From Acanthacorydalis orientalis (lineage: Eukaryota; Arthropoda; Insecta; Megaloptera; Corydalidae): a stretch of 64,000 nt of DNA. The stretch's first letter is position 1. Each line of letters begins with the position of its first letter. A program made the position numbers and the translations under genes. The DNA is taken from NCBI GenBank assembly GCA_034766995.1, contig CM068320.1, positions 12,526,687-12,590,686 of the forward strand. Direction: 5' to 3'. Under the pieces are notes generated by a model. It did no database searches. It saw only the letters and a list, made by a program, of their open reading frames with translations, and had not been told where the DNA came from. Shown in pieces: positions 24,536 through 36,112 of the stretch.

Positions 24536-26307
24536 TATATATTTAAAATGTTGTAGTGTAGTATACAGACAATTTGAAGATGAAATTGTAATGAAAAAAG
24601 TAAACGTGATATTTTCTCTATTTTCGCTACCACTGAGTAAATAATTATCATAGTTTAGATTTGCAGACATGGTGAATTTGATTGTATTACAACGGAATTC
24701 TGCTATTTTAGTGTGTTTTAACACTAAACTAATAGTTAAATTATTTCAATTTGTTTCGTAAAGCTGCATCTGTTGCTGTTTTTTGTTCTAAGTCTGAGTA
24801 ATTAATGTACGAATGTCAGTTAGAAGCGAAACTTATTCCTAAGTTTAGAAGTTGTAGTATGTATATATATACACATACATTCTTATATACATATACACTC
24901 AATTGTCTGTTATATTACTTTCATTTTTATTAAATTAGTAACATTGTTAGTACTTCTTAATTTTATCAAGTTATAAAGTTGACAAGTCAAGTTTTAAAGT
25001 TAAATTATAAAGTTGTAACTTAAAATACCGTCAATTTTTTTTAAAAAAAAGGAGAAAGTCAAGTAAACAAATAATATAAAGATAGTATTGGTAAATATTT
25101 AGACGTTTGGATAAGTAATAATTTAGTCGACAATTTGAAAGTAAAAAAAAACACTATGTGCAATGAATGAAAAATTTTTATGGAAAATTAAAATGAAGTA
25201 GTAGATCAGTAAGAGATAACATCAGTTTTATACTTGTACATCCGTTAATACTGTTAATTTGATAATCTTCGTTATTTTGGATCAGCGTAATGTCTGTACC
25301 GCAGTATTATCTTCGACACGTGTGTATTTCTCAGGACAATGTCGACTCGCTGATTTTAAATCTATGTTCAATTTATACATTTATAATTTTATTAATAAAT
25401 AATAAATAATTTTATTTGTAAATCTATATTCACTTATACAAGGGAGTTTTTGTTTATAATTTTATGGTGTAAAATATCGTGTCGTCATTTGAATGTATAT
25501 TCGTCGAAATTACTTATCTGGTTTTGAATATAAATCAGATTTAAAATCAGTCTTCAGAATTTATGCACGAGGATGAACCACGTGTCGAAAATAGTACTAG
25601 AAAACAGATACATAGCTGTTCCCAAACCAAGGAAATTATTAAAAAAATAAAATATTTTTTCCTAAAACAAAAAAAATGTCTGTTTTGTATTGAATGACAT
25701 TTTTGAAGTTGTAAACTTTTTAATTCGTAATATATTATAGATCATTCTCATTCTTCTGAATTTGTTAAATGCTTCTGTAATTATTATTAAACACAGTATC
25801 ATGTAACTATTGTACTTGAAAATGAGGTTCATGGTAATCACATATGGAGTAACATCGATTGAACTTGGCATGGTGGAGTTATGAAATATCGAAATAGTAT
25901 TTGGAGATGTTCCAGAATTTCTATAGCTCATATCTCAAAGCGAAAATACAAAAACATTGATTTTTTTCAAGGTAAAACTGAAATGTATCCGTTAGATTAA
26001 ATAATTCGATTTAGTATAATACAGTTTCAGAAAAATAGAAACAACGTACTATCAAAAATAATATTTAATAAGAAATTTAATAACTATCTAATTGTTTGAA
26101 AATATTATTCAAATAAATATTTGAAAAAGTGTGATGGATCGGGTTCAATAAAACTTAATCTTAATTAAACCGATAAAATATTTAATGCAGGAATTCAGAT
26201 ATGGAAAATTTAGAATTAATTTTATAACATATATAAAAAATATATTGGTGATATATATAAATATGTGTATGTATGCGCATATATACTTGTGTGTATATAT
26301 ATATATA
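24536..26307. other. AT-rich DNA with one inverted motif pair
   Basis: Apart from the inverted motif at 25290-25613 nothing is recognised. The 89-codon minus frame at 25662-25931 has no family resemblance. Confidence 0.5.
25290..25613. repeat. Inverted pair of a 35 bp dispersed motif
   Basis: CACGTGTCGAAAATAGTACT plus AGAAAACAGATACAT (25579-25613, plus) is matched by a similar sequence at 25290-25322 on the minus strand (CACGTGTCGAAGATAATACT). Two further related copies lie at 50646-50678 and 50736-50777. The arms are short and about 250 bp apart. Confidence 0.5.
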
Positions 26308-26377
26308 AACTAAAGGGCTTCGTTCACAAACCCCCGGGCTTGTTGCGCTCGGCAACTTTTCAATTATAATCCAATAC
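26308..26377. repeat. GC-rich interspersed repeat, copy 1
   Basis: GGGCTTCGTTCAC, CCCCCGGGCTTGTTGCGCTC and CAACTTTTCAATTATAATCC define a GC-rich core. It is shared, with divergence, with the copies at 26675-26800 and 27055-27216. No coding frame. Confidence 0.6.
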
Positions 26378-26411
26378 ATATATATATATATATATATATA
26401 CATATACATAC

Positions 26412-26486
<75 letters not shown>

Positions 26487-26542
26487 CATATATATATACA
26501 TATATATATATACATGTATATGTATATATATATATAAACATA

Positions 26543-26590
<48 letters not shown>
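26378..26590. repeat. Compound (TA)n/(CATATA)n/(GT)n microsatellite
   Basis: About 210 bp of TA with spaced CATATA interruptions, ending in TGTGTGTGTGTG and then TTAGTATATCTATATA. A similar exit sequence also follows the arrays at 21085 and 26910. Confidence 0.95.
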
Positions 26591-26591
<1 letters not shown>

Positions 26592-26674
26592 TAGTATATC
26601 TATATAAACATGGTAGTAGATTATTTTTGCAACCTTTTAGTTGTTTGTGACTAAATACTACTTTATATACATAA

Positions 26675-26800
26675 TAGGGGGATTCGCCACTTGCTTTCTG
26701 TGCTCACCAACTCCCGGGCTCATTTCCCTCTCTCACTTGTCAATTTTAACCTTGTTATGTAACCGAACGAAACGATAAACATATTTTTTGAAACTCATTT
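26675..26800. repeat. GC-rich interspersed repeat, copy 2
   Basis: GGGGATTCGCCACTTGCTTT, CTGTGCTCACCAACTCCCGG, GCTCATTTCCCTC and CTTGTCAATTTTAACCTTG, then ATGTAACCGAACGAAACGAT. Order and spacing match the copy at 27055-27216. Confidence 0.7.
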
Positions 26801-26844
26801 ATGTCTATATAATCTTCTCACAAATATATTACAACGAGTTGTTT

Positions 26845-26848
26845 TATA

Positions 26849-26885
<37 letters not shown>

Positions 26886-26910
26886 GTATATATATATGTG
26901 TGTGTGTGTG
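26845..26910. repeat. (TATATG)n passing into (TG)n
   Basis: Hexamer array similar to 7562-7650 followed by TGTGTGTGTG. Confidence 0.95.
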
Positions 26911-26959
26911 TTAGTATGTTTAATAATTATTGTAGACAGATTGTAACATGTTATTTTAT

Positions 26960-27214
26960 ATATGAGATAAACATATTTGGGCACCATAGAAACCTCGACG
27001 TTATAAATAAATAAGTAGACGTCATCGAGTTTTTGTGAATAATTTTGATTTTATATAATCCTAGGTGGCTTCGCCCCTTACTCGCTGTGCTCACCAGCGA
27101 TCGGGCTCGTCGCCCACTCGTCAATTTTAAGCATGTACGTGTAACCAAATGAGACAATAGACATACTTGGGTATCATAGAAGTCATGTTTCGAATAAATA
27201 AGTTGACGTCATGG

Positions 27215-27216
<2 letters not shown>
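26960..27216. repeat. GC-rich interspersed repeat, tandem copies 3a and 3b
   Basis: Positions 26965-27035 hold only the end of the unit (ATAAACATATTTGGGCACCA, TAAATAAATAAGTAGACGTC). Positions 27055-27216 hold a whole unit, from GTGGCTTCGCCCCTTACTCG through GCTGTGCTCACCAGCGATCG, GGCTCGTCGCCCACTCGTCA and GTGTAACCAAATGAGACAAT, to ACATACTTGGGTATCATAGA and AATAAATAAGTTGACGTCAT. The end-to-end order suggests tandem duplication of a roughly 160 bp unit. Confidence 0.7.
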
Positions 27217-27270
<54 letters not shown>

Positions 27271-27276
27271 GCGTAT

Positions 27277-27341
<65 letters not shown>
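27217..27341. repeat. (TA)n microsatellite
   Basis: About 125 bp of TA with a few G interruptions, starting right at the end of the GC-rich repeat unit. Confidence 0.95.
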
Positions 27342-27348
<7 letters not shown>

Positions 27349-27901
27349 GCATAACGTTATATATTTTTATCTCTTAAATTTGCCGTTGTACTATAATCAC
27401 AACCATGATTTAGTTATTTATTCATTGTTTAATGCATTTATAACTAACATCAAAGTGAAACTTTTATCGACTGAGCAAAACTTCCTGCAATTATATTAGC
27501 TACTTTTATTAACATTTTCGTGACGTAAATGTGGTCGTGTTTTATATTAACCAAATATATAAATATGTCACATATTGTATCAAAACTTTCATATATTTCT
27601 ATATTTGATACTTGTCAAACACACATGTTGGTGCAATGTGTATTTATGTTAGATGTTACGTTAGCCTATAAAGGTCCAGTTAAAATTTTTGAACAACTAA
27701 TAAATACTATTTTTAGATTTAACGATGTTATCGCAAGAATTCAATTTATTTCTTTCGCAATTTTCGTTGCCCGACGATATCTGAATGCGAAATTTTTAAA
27801 CATTATATAAATATTTAAAGTATCAATGAAATAATTGGAATGAAATAGTTGAACTAAAAATCGATTTACTAGTCGAGTGTAAAAAGAATACTTATGTTCA
27901 T

Positions 27902-27905
<4 letters not shown>
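27342..27905. other. AT-rich DNA, nothing recognised
   Basis: The 93-codon frame at 27529-27810 is the longest non-repeat open frame of the neighbourhood but shows no motif, signal peptide or family resemblance. Confidence 0.45.

Positions 27906-27992
<87 letters not shown>
27906..27992. repeat. (TA)n microsatellite
   Basis: 87 bp TA array with two ATGTATATGT interruptions. Confidence 0.95.
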
Positions 27993-27996
<4 letters not shown>

Positions 27997-28494
27997 ATAT
28001 CGTCTCTATTATTCTTATAGCATTTCATCCTTTAAGACACAATTATTGATTTTTATGCAATGTTTAATAGTTTTTTAGTCAATATAATAACGGCTTGTTG
28101 ATATTAAGCAATAGTTATTATTTCTTTCTTTTGGAATTCTTTTCAGTTAACTAATCAATACAATGTAATTGTGTCTGTATTATAGTTTAAAAATAGCTAT
28201 TTGAAAAGATAATACCGCATATGTTTACTGAAATACACTGTGAATGGATTAATATGGTTCACAGTTGTCTTGTCACATAGTAGGTGACATTTCTCAGAAA
28301 ATATTACATACTAGTATGCTCTAAAATGCCTAGTAAAATATAGGTTTAGTCATTTTACCCAACAGAATTGAAAATATGTTTTGAATTTTTGTTTCGTAAT
28401 TCCAATGAAAAGAAATTTAAAAATAATTCCTTTCGACTTAAAAAAATCCTTTCACTTCATTCTAATTGTTAATAAACAGAATAGTGTGTATATA
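27993..28494. other. AT-rich DNA, nothing recognised
   Basis: No recognisable features up to the TA target site at 28493. Confidence 0.5.
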
Positions 28495-29108
28495 CGAGTG
28501 GGATTTAGGAAGTTCGCAGCTTAACATATAAGTGGCGGTAATATTTTAAACATATGTGGTGCATTTCCAAGCGATATCTATCCTACACATAACCTCAAAC
28601 TCTATAATTAATGTGTCAAGCAGTTTGTTGCAAAAATCAATTCAATGAAGCTCTTTTTGTACCGTTGATGAAATGGATAAAGTTGAATATCGAGCGGTGA
28701 TAAAGTTGATTGTCAAAAAAGTTTAACACCAACAGAAATCTTTAATGGACTTAGGTATGGAAAAGTTATCGGTAAGAAGTGTGACGCGTTTGCTGACAAT
28801 TGATCACAAACGCATTTGAGTACAAATTTCCCAAGACTGTTTGGACCGATTTAAAAGGGAGACGACTGACTCTACCAGACGATCTGTGACTGCAGGTGAG
28901 ACTTGTATTCACCATTACAAAATCAATTTTATCCATTGGAAAAGTTATGGCTTCAATTTTTTGAGATGCTATAGGGATCTTGCTATTTGACTACATTCCA
29001 AATGCTCAAACAATAACATGAGAGTAGTATGCTAAATTTTTGGATCAGCTTGATCAAAAAATGCGTGAGAAAATATCAGGTTTATCAAAGAAAAAAATCA
29101 TTTTCATC
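28495..29108 (+). mobile_element. Mariner family C, copy 1 (internally deleted, 3' truncated)
   Basis: The left end CGAGTGGGATTTAGGAAGTT follows a TA and matches the minus-strand end of the element at 61144-63030; about 200 bp of 5' region also align. Transposase traces start at 28673 (MDKVEYRAVIKLI) and continue, after an internal deletion, as MEKLSVRSVTRLLTIDHKRI, VQISQDCLDRFKR and SVTAGETCIHHY. The first catalytic Asp is Gly here (relatives read VDETWIHHY). The copy ends within KKKIIF, exactly where the HQDN motif should follow; a (TA)n array begins there. The 3' half and right terminal repeat are lost. Confidence 0.85.
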
Positions 29109-29152
<44 letters not shown>

Positions 29153-29180
29153 TATATATTCATATATATATATATATATA

Positions 29181-29216
<36 letters not shown>

Positions 29217-29278
29217 TATATATATATATATATATATTCATATATATATATATATATATATATATTCATATATATATA
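29109..29278. repeat. (TA)n array with spaced ATTCAT interruptions
   Basis: 170 bp of TA with periodic TATTCATA, bridging the truncated family C mariner and mariner A copy 3. Confidence 0.95.
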
Positions 29279-30213
29279 CGAGGTGAGACAATTAAGTAAT
29301 GCGACCGATTTTTTTTCTCTCGGCCTGTGGTAACACTGCGAACCTGTAACTCCGCCGCCGTAATAGCAGATCCCTACTCTCTCGATTCAGACCTTGACCA
29401 CCCTCGTACGATAATTTCTTCGCCAGCTGTTTAGTGTTTTGTAACAACGCGCGAGTAGTGCATGTCACGAAATGAGCAAAAAGCCCACCGAATGAACATC
29501 GCTCAAGATTGTCTCGAGCAGGTTGAAAGTGATCCTACTCTTCTCGATCGAGTTATTACTGGTGATGAAAGTTGGTTCTTTCAATATGACCCCGAAACTA
29601 AACGACAAAGCCAACAGTGGCTGTCCCCTGGAGCACCAAGGCCAAAGAAGGCGAGAATGAGCAAGTCCAAAGTGAAAACCATGTTGATTTGCTTCTTCGA
29701 CAGCAAAGGGGTGGTTCACAAAGAGTTCGTACCACCTGGACAAACCGTAAATCAAGTATTCTACCGCAATGTGCTCGAAAAATTACGAAAAAGGGTACTC
29801 AGAGTGCGTCCAGAGATCGCGAAGACTTGGGTTCTGCATCACGACAATGCTCCCTGTCACAGTGCGTTCAGTGTCTCTCAGTTTTTGGCGTCTAAAGGCA
29901 TCGCAACGTTACCACAACCGCCCTATTCACCGGACATATCACCCTGCGACTTTTTCCTATTCCCGCATATGAAAAAATTCGTCAAAGGTCGACATTTTGA
30001 CTCCGTTGAAGATATCCAAGAATCTGTGACGAGGGTACTCGGAGAGGTCCCACAAGAAGTGTTCCAGAATTGTTACGAAAACTGGAAAACTCGCTGGAAT
30101 AAGTGTATAGATGCGGGAGGGGACTACTTTGAAGGGGATCGCAGAGATGTACCTTAATTTTTAAATATACTCGATTTTTGAATTTTGTCGCATTACTTAA
30201 TTGTCTGACCTCG
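29279..30213 (+). mobile_element. Mariner family A, copy 3 (internally deleted, 935 bp)
   Basis: Flanked by TA duplications (29277-29278 and 30214-30215) within a microsatellite. The left end CGAGGTGAGACAATTAAG and right end CTTAATTGTCTGACCTCG are the family's inverted repeats. The deletion removes the normal start and the whole DNA-binding region (about 120 codons), joining the 5' untranslated region at 29470 to sequence equivalent to about residue 123. It is the least mutated of the four copies and the only one with an open catalytic frame. Confidence 0.95.
29462..30157 (+). CDS. Mariner A transposase catalytic core, N-terminally deleted (231 aa)
   Basis: This frame is open from an ATG that lies in the 5' untranslated region of the sister copies (ATGTCACGAAAATGG there) and is fused by the deletion to the catalytic half. 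It contains the linker-like QKAHRMNIAQDCLEQ, then VITGDESWFFQYDPETKRQS (first Asp, residue 35) and KARMSKSKVKTMLICFFDS. The second Asp is in VLHHDNAPCHSA (residue 128) and the third in YSPDISPCDFFLFPHMK (residue 163). It ends with the mariner tail NCYENWKTRWNKCIDAGGDY. The spacings of 92 and 34 residues equal those of Mos1 (D156, D249, D284). With no helix-turn-helix it should not bind the ends by itself. It could be an inert relic or, if expressed, an interfering partner; expression is unproven. Confidence 0.85.
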   Translation: MSRNEQKAHRMNIAQDCLEQVESDPTLLDRVITGDESWFFQYDPETKRQSQQWLSPGAPRPKKARMSKSKVKTMLICFFDSKGVVHKEFVPPGQTVNQVFYRNVLEKLRKRVLRVRPEIAKTWVLHHDNAPCHSAFSVSQFLASKGIATLPQPPYSPDISPCDFFLFPHMKKFVKGRHFDSVEDIQESVTRVLGEVPQEVFQNCYENWKTRWNKCIDAGGDYFEGDRRDVP

Positions 30214-30232
30214 TATACACATATATATACAC

Positions 30233-30271
<39 letters not shown>

Positions 30272-30281
30272 TATATATATA

Positions 30282-30326
<45 letters not shown>

Positions 30327-30333
30327 GAGGTAT

Positions 30334-30379
<46 letters not shown>
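30214..30379. repeat. (TA)/(CA) compound array with a CGAGG stub
   Basis: TA and CACACA runs repeated twice. At 30325-30332 the array contains ACGAGGTA, resembling the first bases of the mariner A end next to its TA. Confidence 0.9.
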
Positions 30380-30382
<3 letters not shown>

Positions 30383-31485
30383 GGAAATTAATAATAACGT
30401 TATTATTCATTGTGGAATTTATTTATTACAGAACATCTACAATATGTTTTTTATTCGTATATTTAATTATAATATTCAATTAATTACGTGCTATAATTAT
30501 ATCCAGTTGAATAAATTTACACTAGTAGTAGTAGTCGCGCACGATTTTATTTTGTTAATGAAATTATGATTTTCATTAATAAATTTTTTATCATATTTTA
30601 TTTATTCATTTCCGATATTTTTATCGTTTTTACATTTTCGATATTTGTTATTGATGTCGTCTATATTTTTATTTCAGTTGAATGTTTTAGGATTTTCCAG
30701 CAATAATAAAAAGTAGTTATATAATCTTTAATCGAATTTTATACTATCGAGGAAATTTAACTAGCGTCTCTGAGATTGTTTACGTTATTGGGTAATATAA
30801 TTGTTTTGAATAATTATCTTTGAAAGTAGTTCAGATTTCCGTTAGATACTCTTTTGTATTTATGCAATGTTTAATGTTTTAGTGTGTGTATAATTTATAC
30901 AGCTTTGTCGTATTTGATATTTTATGACTATGAAATGAATTTTTTATTATACACAAAATAACTGGCGTTTCCAAGTATATACTGTTATTTCTTTATTCAC
31001 AACGCTTACATAAATTTCACTCTATTATTTTCTGTAAAATTTGTCTACATTTATCAACAACACATAACTACAAAATGAAAAAAGCACCATTTTTTCTAGG
31101 TATACAGAAAATTCAGTCCGTGTTATATTGATTTTCATTTTCAAAGAATGTACACGTTTAATTTTGTATTTTCCTAACATTTGATACGTGACAAAATATT
31201 TTGAATTTGAACTAACAACATTTAACTAAAAATAGAAAGCAAGTATAGCAATTTAATAACATTTCAATCCACGTTCATTGAAAACACGTTTCAGGATAAT
31301 AACATTTATGATAAAAATTTAATTTTTTTGTATAATTTTTAGGTGAATTTTTTTGTATATATTTTTATAAAGTCTCTTGATGTTTTATTAAATTTATTAT
31401 TTTTAAACTTAGCGTATTCTTTAATAATTTTTTACATATATTATATATTTATATATAATGTAAAAAATGTAAATAAATTTATATA

Positions 31486-31489
<4 letters not shown>
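30380..31489. other. AT-rich DNA, nothing recognised
   Basis: No coding or repeat signal recognised. Confidence 0.5.
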
Positions 31490-31520
<31 letters not shown>

Positions 31521-31522
<2 letters not shown>

Positions 31523-31930
31523 TCATTTAATTATTATATTATTAGTAAACTTGAACTGATTTTATTTCTTTTAATGAATTTTATATAATAAGTTTTTATT
31601 TACAAATTCATTTTTTTATTTTTTATTATAGAAGTAAATTAAAACTTTTCTTTACTCTATATAATTAAAAAAATGCAATCTACATTTATTAACAAACTAT
31701 AAATGTTTCTGTAAAAATATAAATGAATATTTGTAACAAACTGTTACAGGAGATAAATAATGTTTAAATTTAAATCTCCAATCTTTGGAAGTTTATTTTC
31801 GTACACATTTTCTTTTTACTATGTAAACAAGTAAAAATTAGAAAGGTTCATATCAGATTACATGCTTAGCTACAGTTTATTTATCCAAATATTGCATCAA
31901 AAAATAAACATTGGTTTTGTCGTTGGCGAA
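31521..31930. repeat. Dispersed duplicated segment, copy 1
   Basis: About 400 bp aligns in the same orientation with 37735-38115. Shared stretches include AGTAAACTTGAACTGATT, GAATTTTATATAATAAGTTT, TTTCTGTAAAAATATAAATG and GAGATAAATAATGTTTAAAT. A (TA)n array precedes both copies. No protein is encoded; it may be a non-coding part of an unknown repeat. Confidence 0.8.
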
Positions 31931-32408
31931 GTGTGGAGAATTGTAATTCATCAAATATTAGATTAGTATCATCAACCTAATTAATAATATATTCAGTGAT
32001 CAAATTAATGTAATCGAGAATTAATGGTGTTTTGAAACAATGTTGTCTTAATAATGCAGGCTTTTAAAATAACGTTCCAAATTAGTTAGTAGAACTTACT
32101 TTATCATCTTTTAATCATATAATTTACTTTTTTGCAATGTATTTTTTACCTAACTCATATTGGCTATTATAATAATGAACTTATTCACATATGCGAAACT
32201 ACCGTTGATTAATAAATAAAGTTAAATATTTAAGTTCATTTTCCATGGGACTTTAAAAGTCAGTCAAAAATTAAAATAAATTCTCAACCAAAAAACATGA
32301 TACTACTGAAAACAGACCATATTTGACACCTTTACGGTAACTTCAGTTCATATAGTTGTACTAGTGTTTAGACAAGTCATTTATTTCTTAATTTCTAACC
32401 AACAACAT

Positions 32409-32463
<55 letters not shown>

Positions 32464-33699
32464 AAGAGGTTGCGTTTCGTTTTGATTAGCAAATGCACAT
32501 ATATTTACATTTTTAAAAGCATTATTATGAAACATGATTCATTTAGAAAATATAAGTATGAATTATAATCAAATTGGGAACGCATTTTTTTAATAATTAC
32601 AAAATTATTTTCTAATGTATCTATGTAATAAATAGGCTGCGGATTAAGAATGAATTTATTTTAATAAAAAAAAAAAATTTATTTTAACTAAAGATCGAAA
32701 ATAAAAAAAGAAAGATATTAGATATGTGTCACGAAAATAAATGATTCTAAGAAAATAGAACATGATTGAGTAAATAGAATTTTGGACACGTCTAATAAAA
32801 TTTCGAAATTGGTTAATGTAAAAAATGAAGACGTGCGTCAATAAATAAGCTTGAAGAAAACTATTATTCACTTTATCAATAATAAAAAATTGAACTGTTA
32901 CGACCGAGGGTGATGTAAGCGAGACAGACGTTTTCTCAAATACATACCTGACTGAACCTTAATAGGGAGGAAATGATAGAAAAATGTGGATTTTGAACAT
33001 GTGTATATGTGTACATATACATACATATATATATATATATATATAAACATGTTATATTTTTTTAAATAATATCAGTCACCGTTTTTCTTATTTTTATTCC
33101 TTTTTAATTTTGTATCTGAAAAGTAAAGAATTCATTTATAGTGTTAAAAAGTATAAGGTGTAGTTTTTATACAAGATTTCGTTTCTGTTATAAGAGAATC
33201 AGTTAGTGACGAATACTATTGAATAAAATAACAGCGGCAGCACTAATAAGGGATTATATGTCGAACGGGTTATATGTCTTTTCTCATTCATTGGGAGATG
33301 TATTCATAAATAATATACATGTCTCTTAGAGTTTGGATTTATAATTATTCATGACATTCAAATAATAATTAACTGAATTTATTGGAAGTGAATATGATAA
33401 ATATTAGAGAACAAAGTAATACACATAACATATGTATAATCCAAATGAATTTGTTAAAAATAATATTTGAACAACCAGAATTAAAGATGAAGCATATATT
33501 TATTATAAATAAAGACAAATTCCAGTTAAAAATATGGATTTTTCTGCAGGCAAACCTTACCATTGGATAGACATTGAAAGGTTTTAAAAAGATTACAAAA
33601 AAAATTTTTTTCTGATAACTATCTTTGTCAAAAAAATCAGTATTTTAGAAAATATTTATTTTCAGTGATAGGTGACATTTTTTTTTTAAAAAAACCGAA
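31931..33699. other. AT-rich DNA with (TA)n tracts
   Basis: Microsatellites lie at 32411-32460 and 33007-33046. The open frames at 32656-32871 and 33369-33570 are AT-rich and unrecognised. Confidence 0.5.
32411..32460. repeat. (TA)25 microsatellite
   Basis: Pure TA tract. Confidence 0.95.
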
Positions 33700-33830
33700 C
33701 AATATATTTATTAACAACTTATTGAGAAATTTTGATTAATGAAAGAAAATAAAAAAACATTTTAGATATCAAAAAGTAGAAGAAATGTTAATGCGAAACA
33801 GTTTTTTTATATAACAGTAAGATCAATCTA
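33700..33830 (-). repeat. Flank shared with the mariner derivative at 55211
   Basis: The sequence outside the 3' end of the element at 33831-34493 aligns, reverse-complemented, with 55799-55922 outside the 3' end of the sister element. Shared stretches include GCATTAACATTTCTTCTAC and TTTTGATATCTAAAATGTTT, and the alignment ends near ATATATTGTT. So a unit larger than the mariner derivative was duplicated. Confidence 0.75.
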
Positions 33831-34493
33831 GTAGATTGGTAGAAAAACAATTGCGGTTTATGACCTTTAACAAATTGCTCACAAAATCCAATCAAATACA
33901 CTTCTTGAAATACAAAACAAAATATTAGGTTGTTAAAAAAATAATTCTGATTTATAATATTCAAATTCGCATACATTTTTAGCTTTTCCAATTTTCCTAG
34001 TTGTTTTAAGTAGTCCAGAACTGTTCGATGACTAAAGCCTAACCTTTGTGTAAGCTCTCGAATTGTTGGTTCTGTTTCAACTTAACGCCTTCAGTTGGGC
34101 GTTATGAACTGAAGAAGGACGACAGCGACCTTCTTCGTCTTCAAGGCTGTCGTCCCCATCCAAACATTTTTGGAATCATCATTGCACCGTACTTTCTTAA
34201 TAGTACACAAACTGAAAGCATCGTTTAGTTTACGAGCAGTTTCTGCTGCTTTACCATCCGTTTTGAACTCATAGAAAAAAATGTTTTTATTTGTTTCTTT
34301 TTAATGTTTAATTTAATAGTAAAATTTGAAGCAAAATTAATAATAAAATAAAAGCCAATGTTACCAAAATACACACCGAAAAATACACTTTAAACTGATA
34401 TTAACATAAATGCGATGAAATAATACTTTTACTGAAAAAATTAAGGTTACAATTCCGAGAACAAAAACCGTAATTATTTACCCATCAATCTAA
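33831..34493 (-). mobile_element. Deleted cecropia-type mariner derivative (copy 2), with doubled 3' end
   Basis: A 663 bp minus-strand element flanked by TA (33829-33830 and 34494-34495). The 5' end lies at 34493 (TTAGATTGATGGGTAAATAA read on the minus strand). The start MKKK-like near 34310, YEFKTDGKAAETARKLNDAF and the CRSPSSVHNAQLKA region encode the DNA-binding half. The catalytic domain is deleted. The 3' part holds two terminal-repeat-like stretches about 100 bp apart (near 33930-33960 and 33831-33860). The block between them is the same as the tail after copy 1 (1828-1893). Confidence 0.8.
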
Positions 34494-34495
34494 TA

Positions 34496-35239
34496 TTTTC
34501 AACTTAAATTTCATAACCTTTTACTTCAATTAAAATCCAAACACAACCTTTAGGATAAAGTTACGCTTGCGGTCAATTCTGTGTTCAACGAAAATATTAA
34601 TTTACTGGAATAACGCTCATAAATTAATATATAGGAATACGGGGATATTTGAATCTACGGGAATTTTGACCTTATTTAAAATACCGGACTAAATACATTG
34701 CGAAAAAATTTCTATAAATATTTTCATAAAAATATAAGCACAAAAACGTAATTTTTAAAACGAAAAATCTGAAAACTTTATGTGAAAGAAATTATTACAA
34801 AAAGAAAAAATGTGGCCTATAAAGTTACAATTTTTTTGCTTGCTGTGTAAGTTAATATTTACAAGTAGTAAATATAACTAAATGTTATTAACCTCGGTTA
34901 TTACTCGTTGCACACTTGTGTAATAATTTCAGGACTCATTCAATCAAAAAAATGCTGTTTATGTACATTTTCATCGATTGTGTCGAAATTGTATTACTCG
35001 GGAGGTTCCACCCTACAGTTTCACCGTCAAAGTAAAGTTAATTTGATATTACGTTATCATGAAGTCAATTCTTTCATACAATTTAGTGTAAATACAGGTA
35101 ATATGTAACTCTATGTGATCTTGTTCGAAAAAGAATGTGTAATATTTTTTCTCGGGTTATTGAAGCTGGTTTCGTAAATATTTACATACTTTGTTTTAAA
35201 AATTGTGAATTATAGAATTACTTAATCTATAAATGAATA

Positions 35240-35275
<36 letters not shown>

Positions 35276-36112
35276 AGATATATGTATATATATGTAATAT
35301 ATATGTATTCAATGAAAAAAAATTCGACTTTATCATCAGATTTAATTTTTATTTTTATACTATAGTATTTTCTTAACATCCTATAATAATTTATACCAAA
35401 ATTTAAATATCATATTTATAGATATCAGAATACCATTTTTTACAAGCCAAAAATCTCAAGCAAGCAAAAAGTGTAAATGGCTGCCATTAAACCAACAGTT
35501 CATTTCGTTCTGGAAAATAAACGAATTGTTTATAAAGCAGTTCGAGAATTCGGAGTTAATCGAAAAACTCGATATAAAAAAGTCATAAATATTTCTCCAC
35601 AGTGGCTTACACTTAATGTTCTATTTATAATGAAGTATTGGTGGATCAATTGTATTATTTAACAAATATTTGTTATAATAGTTGTACTAATTGGTTTATA
35701 ATACAATAAAGTAGATAATACTCTGTTATTTGAAATTTTAGTGATTGATTTAAGATTAGGGTCAAACCTCCCATAGCTGTGAGTCAGACCTCTTGTAACT
35801 CTAGATGTTTGATTCTATTTTTCTACTTCGAAAAACGGTAAATAACTCTTTTTCATTTGAATTAAAAATTCTTTAAGAATTTATACGTATTACGCATGGT
35901 ATTCAATTAATATTTCACATTTAATTCATGAGAAAAAAATGTTTTATTGATTTTATAAAGACAAACCTCCCAATGTTCATCTACAATAAAATTGATATTA
36001 CAAAAATATTATCGCTAGAAATATTTTTAAATTAAAATGTAAAACCTTCAATATTTTGAAAAAGAAAAATTAGTGTCACCACTTTTTAAAAAAAAATCAA
36101 CATATATATATA
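34496..36112. other. AT-rich DNA, no assigned genes
   Basis: A (TA)n tract lies at 35241-35306. The 61-codon frame at 35477-35662 (MAAIKPTVHFVLENKRIVYK, AVREFGVNRKTRYKKVI) vaguely resembles a helix-turn-helix of a transposase but is too short to assign. Confidence 0.45.

Noticed and set aside
35477..35662. Possible helix-turn-helix fragment (HFVLENKRIVYKAVREFG)
   Set aside because: Only 61 codons, with no flanking transposase motifs or terminal repeats; resemblance too weak to call.
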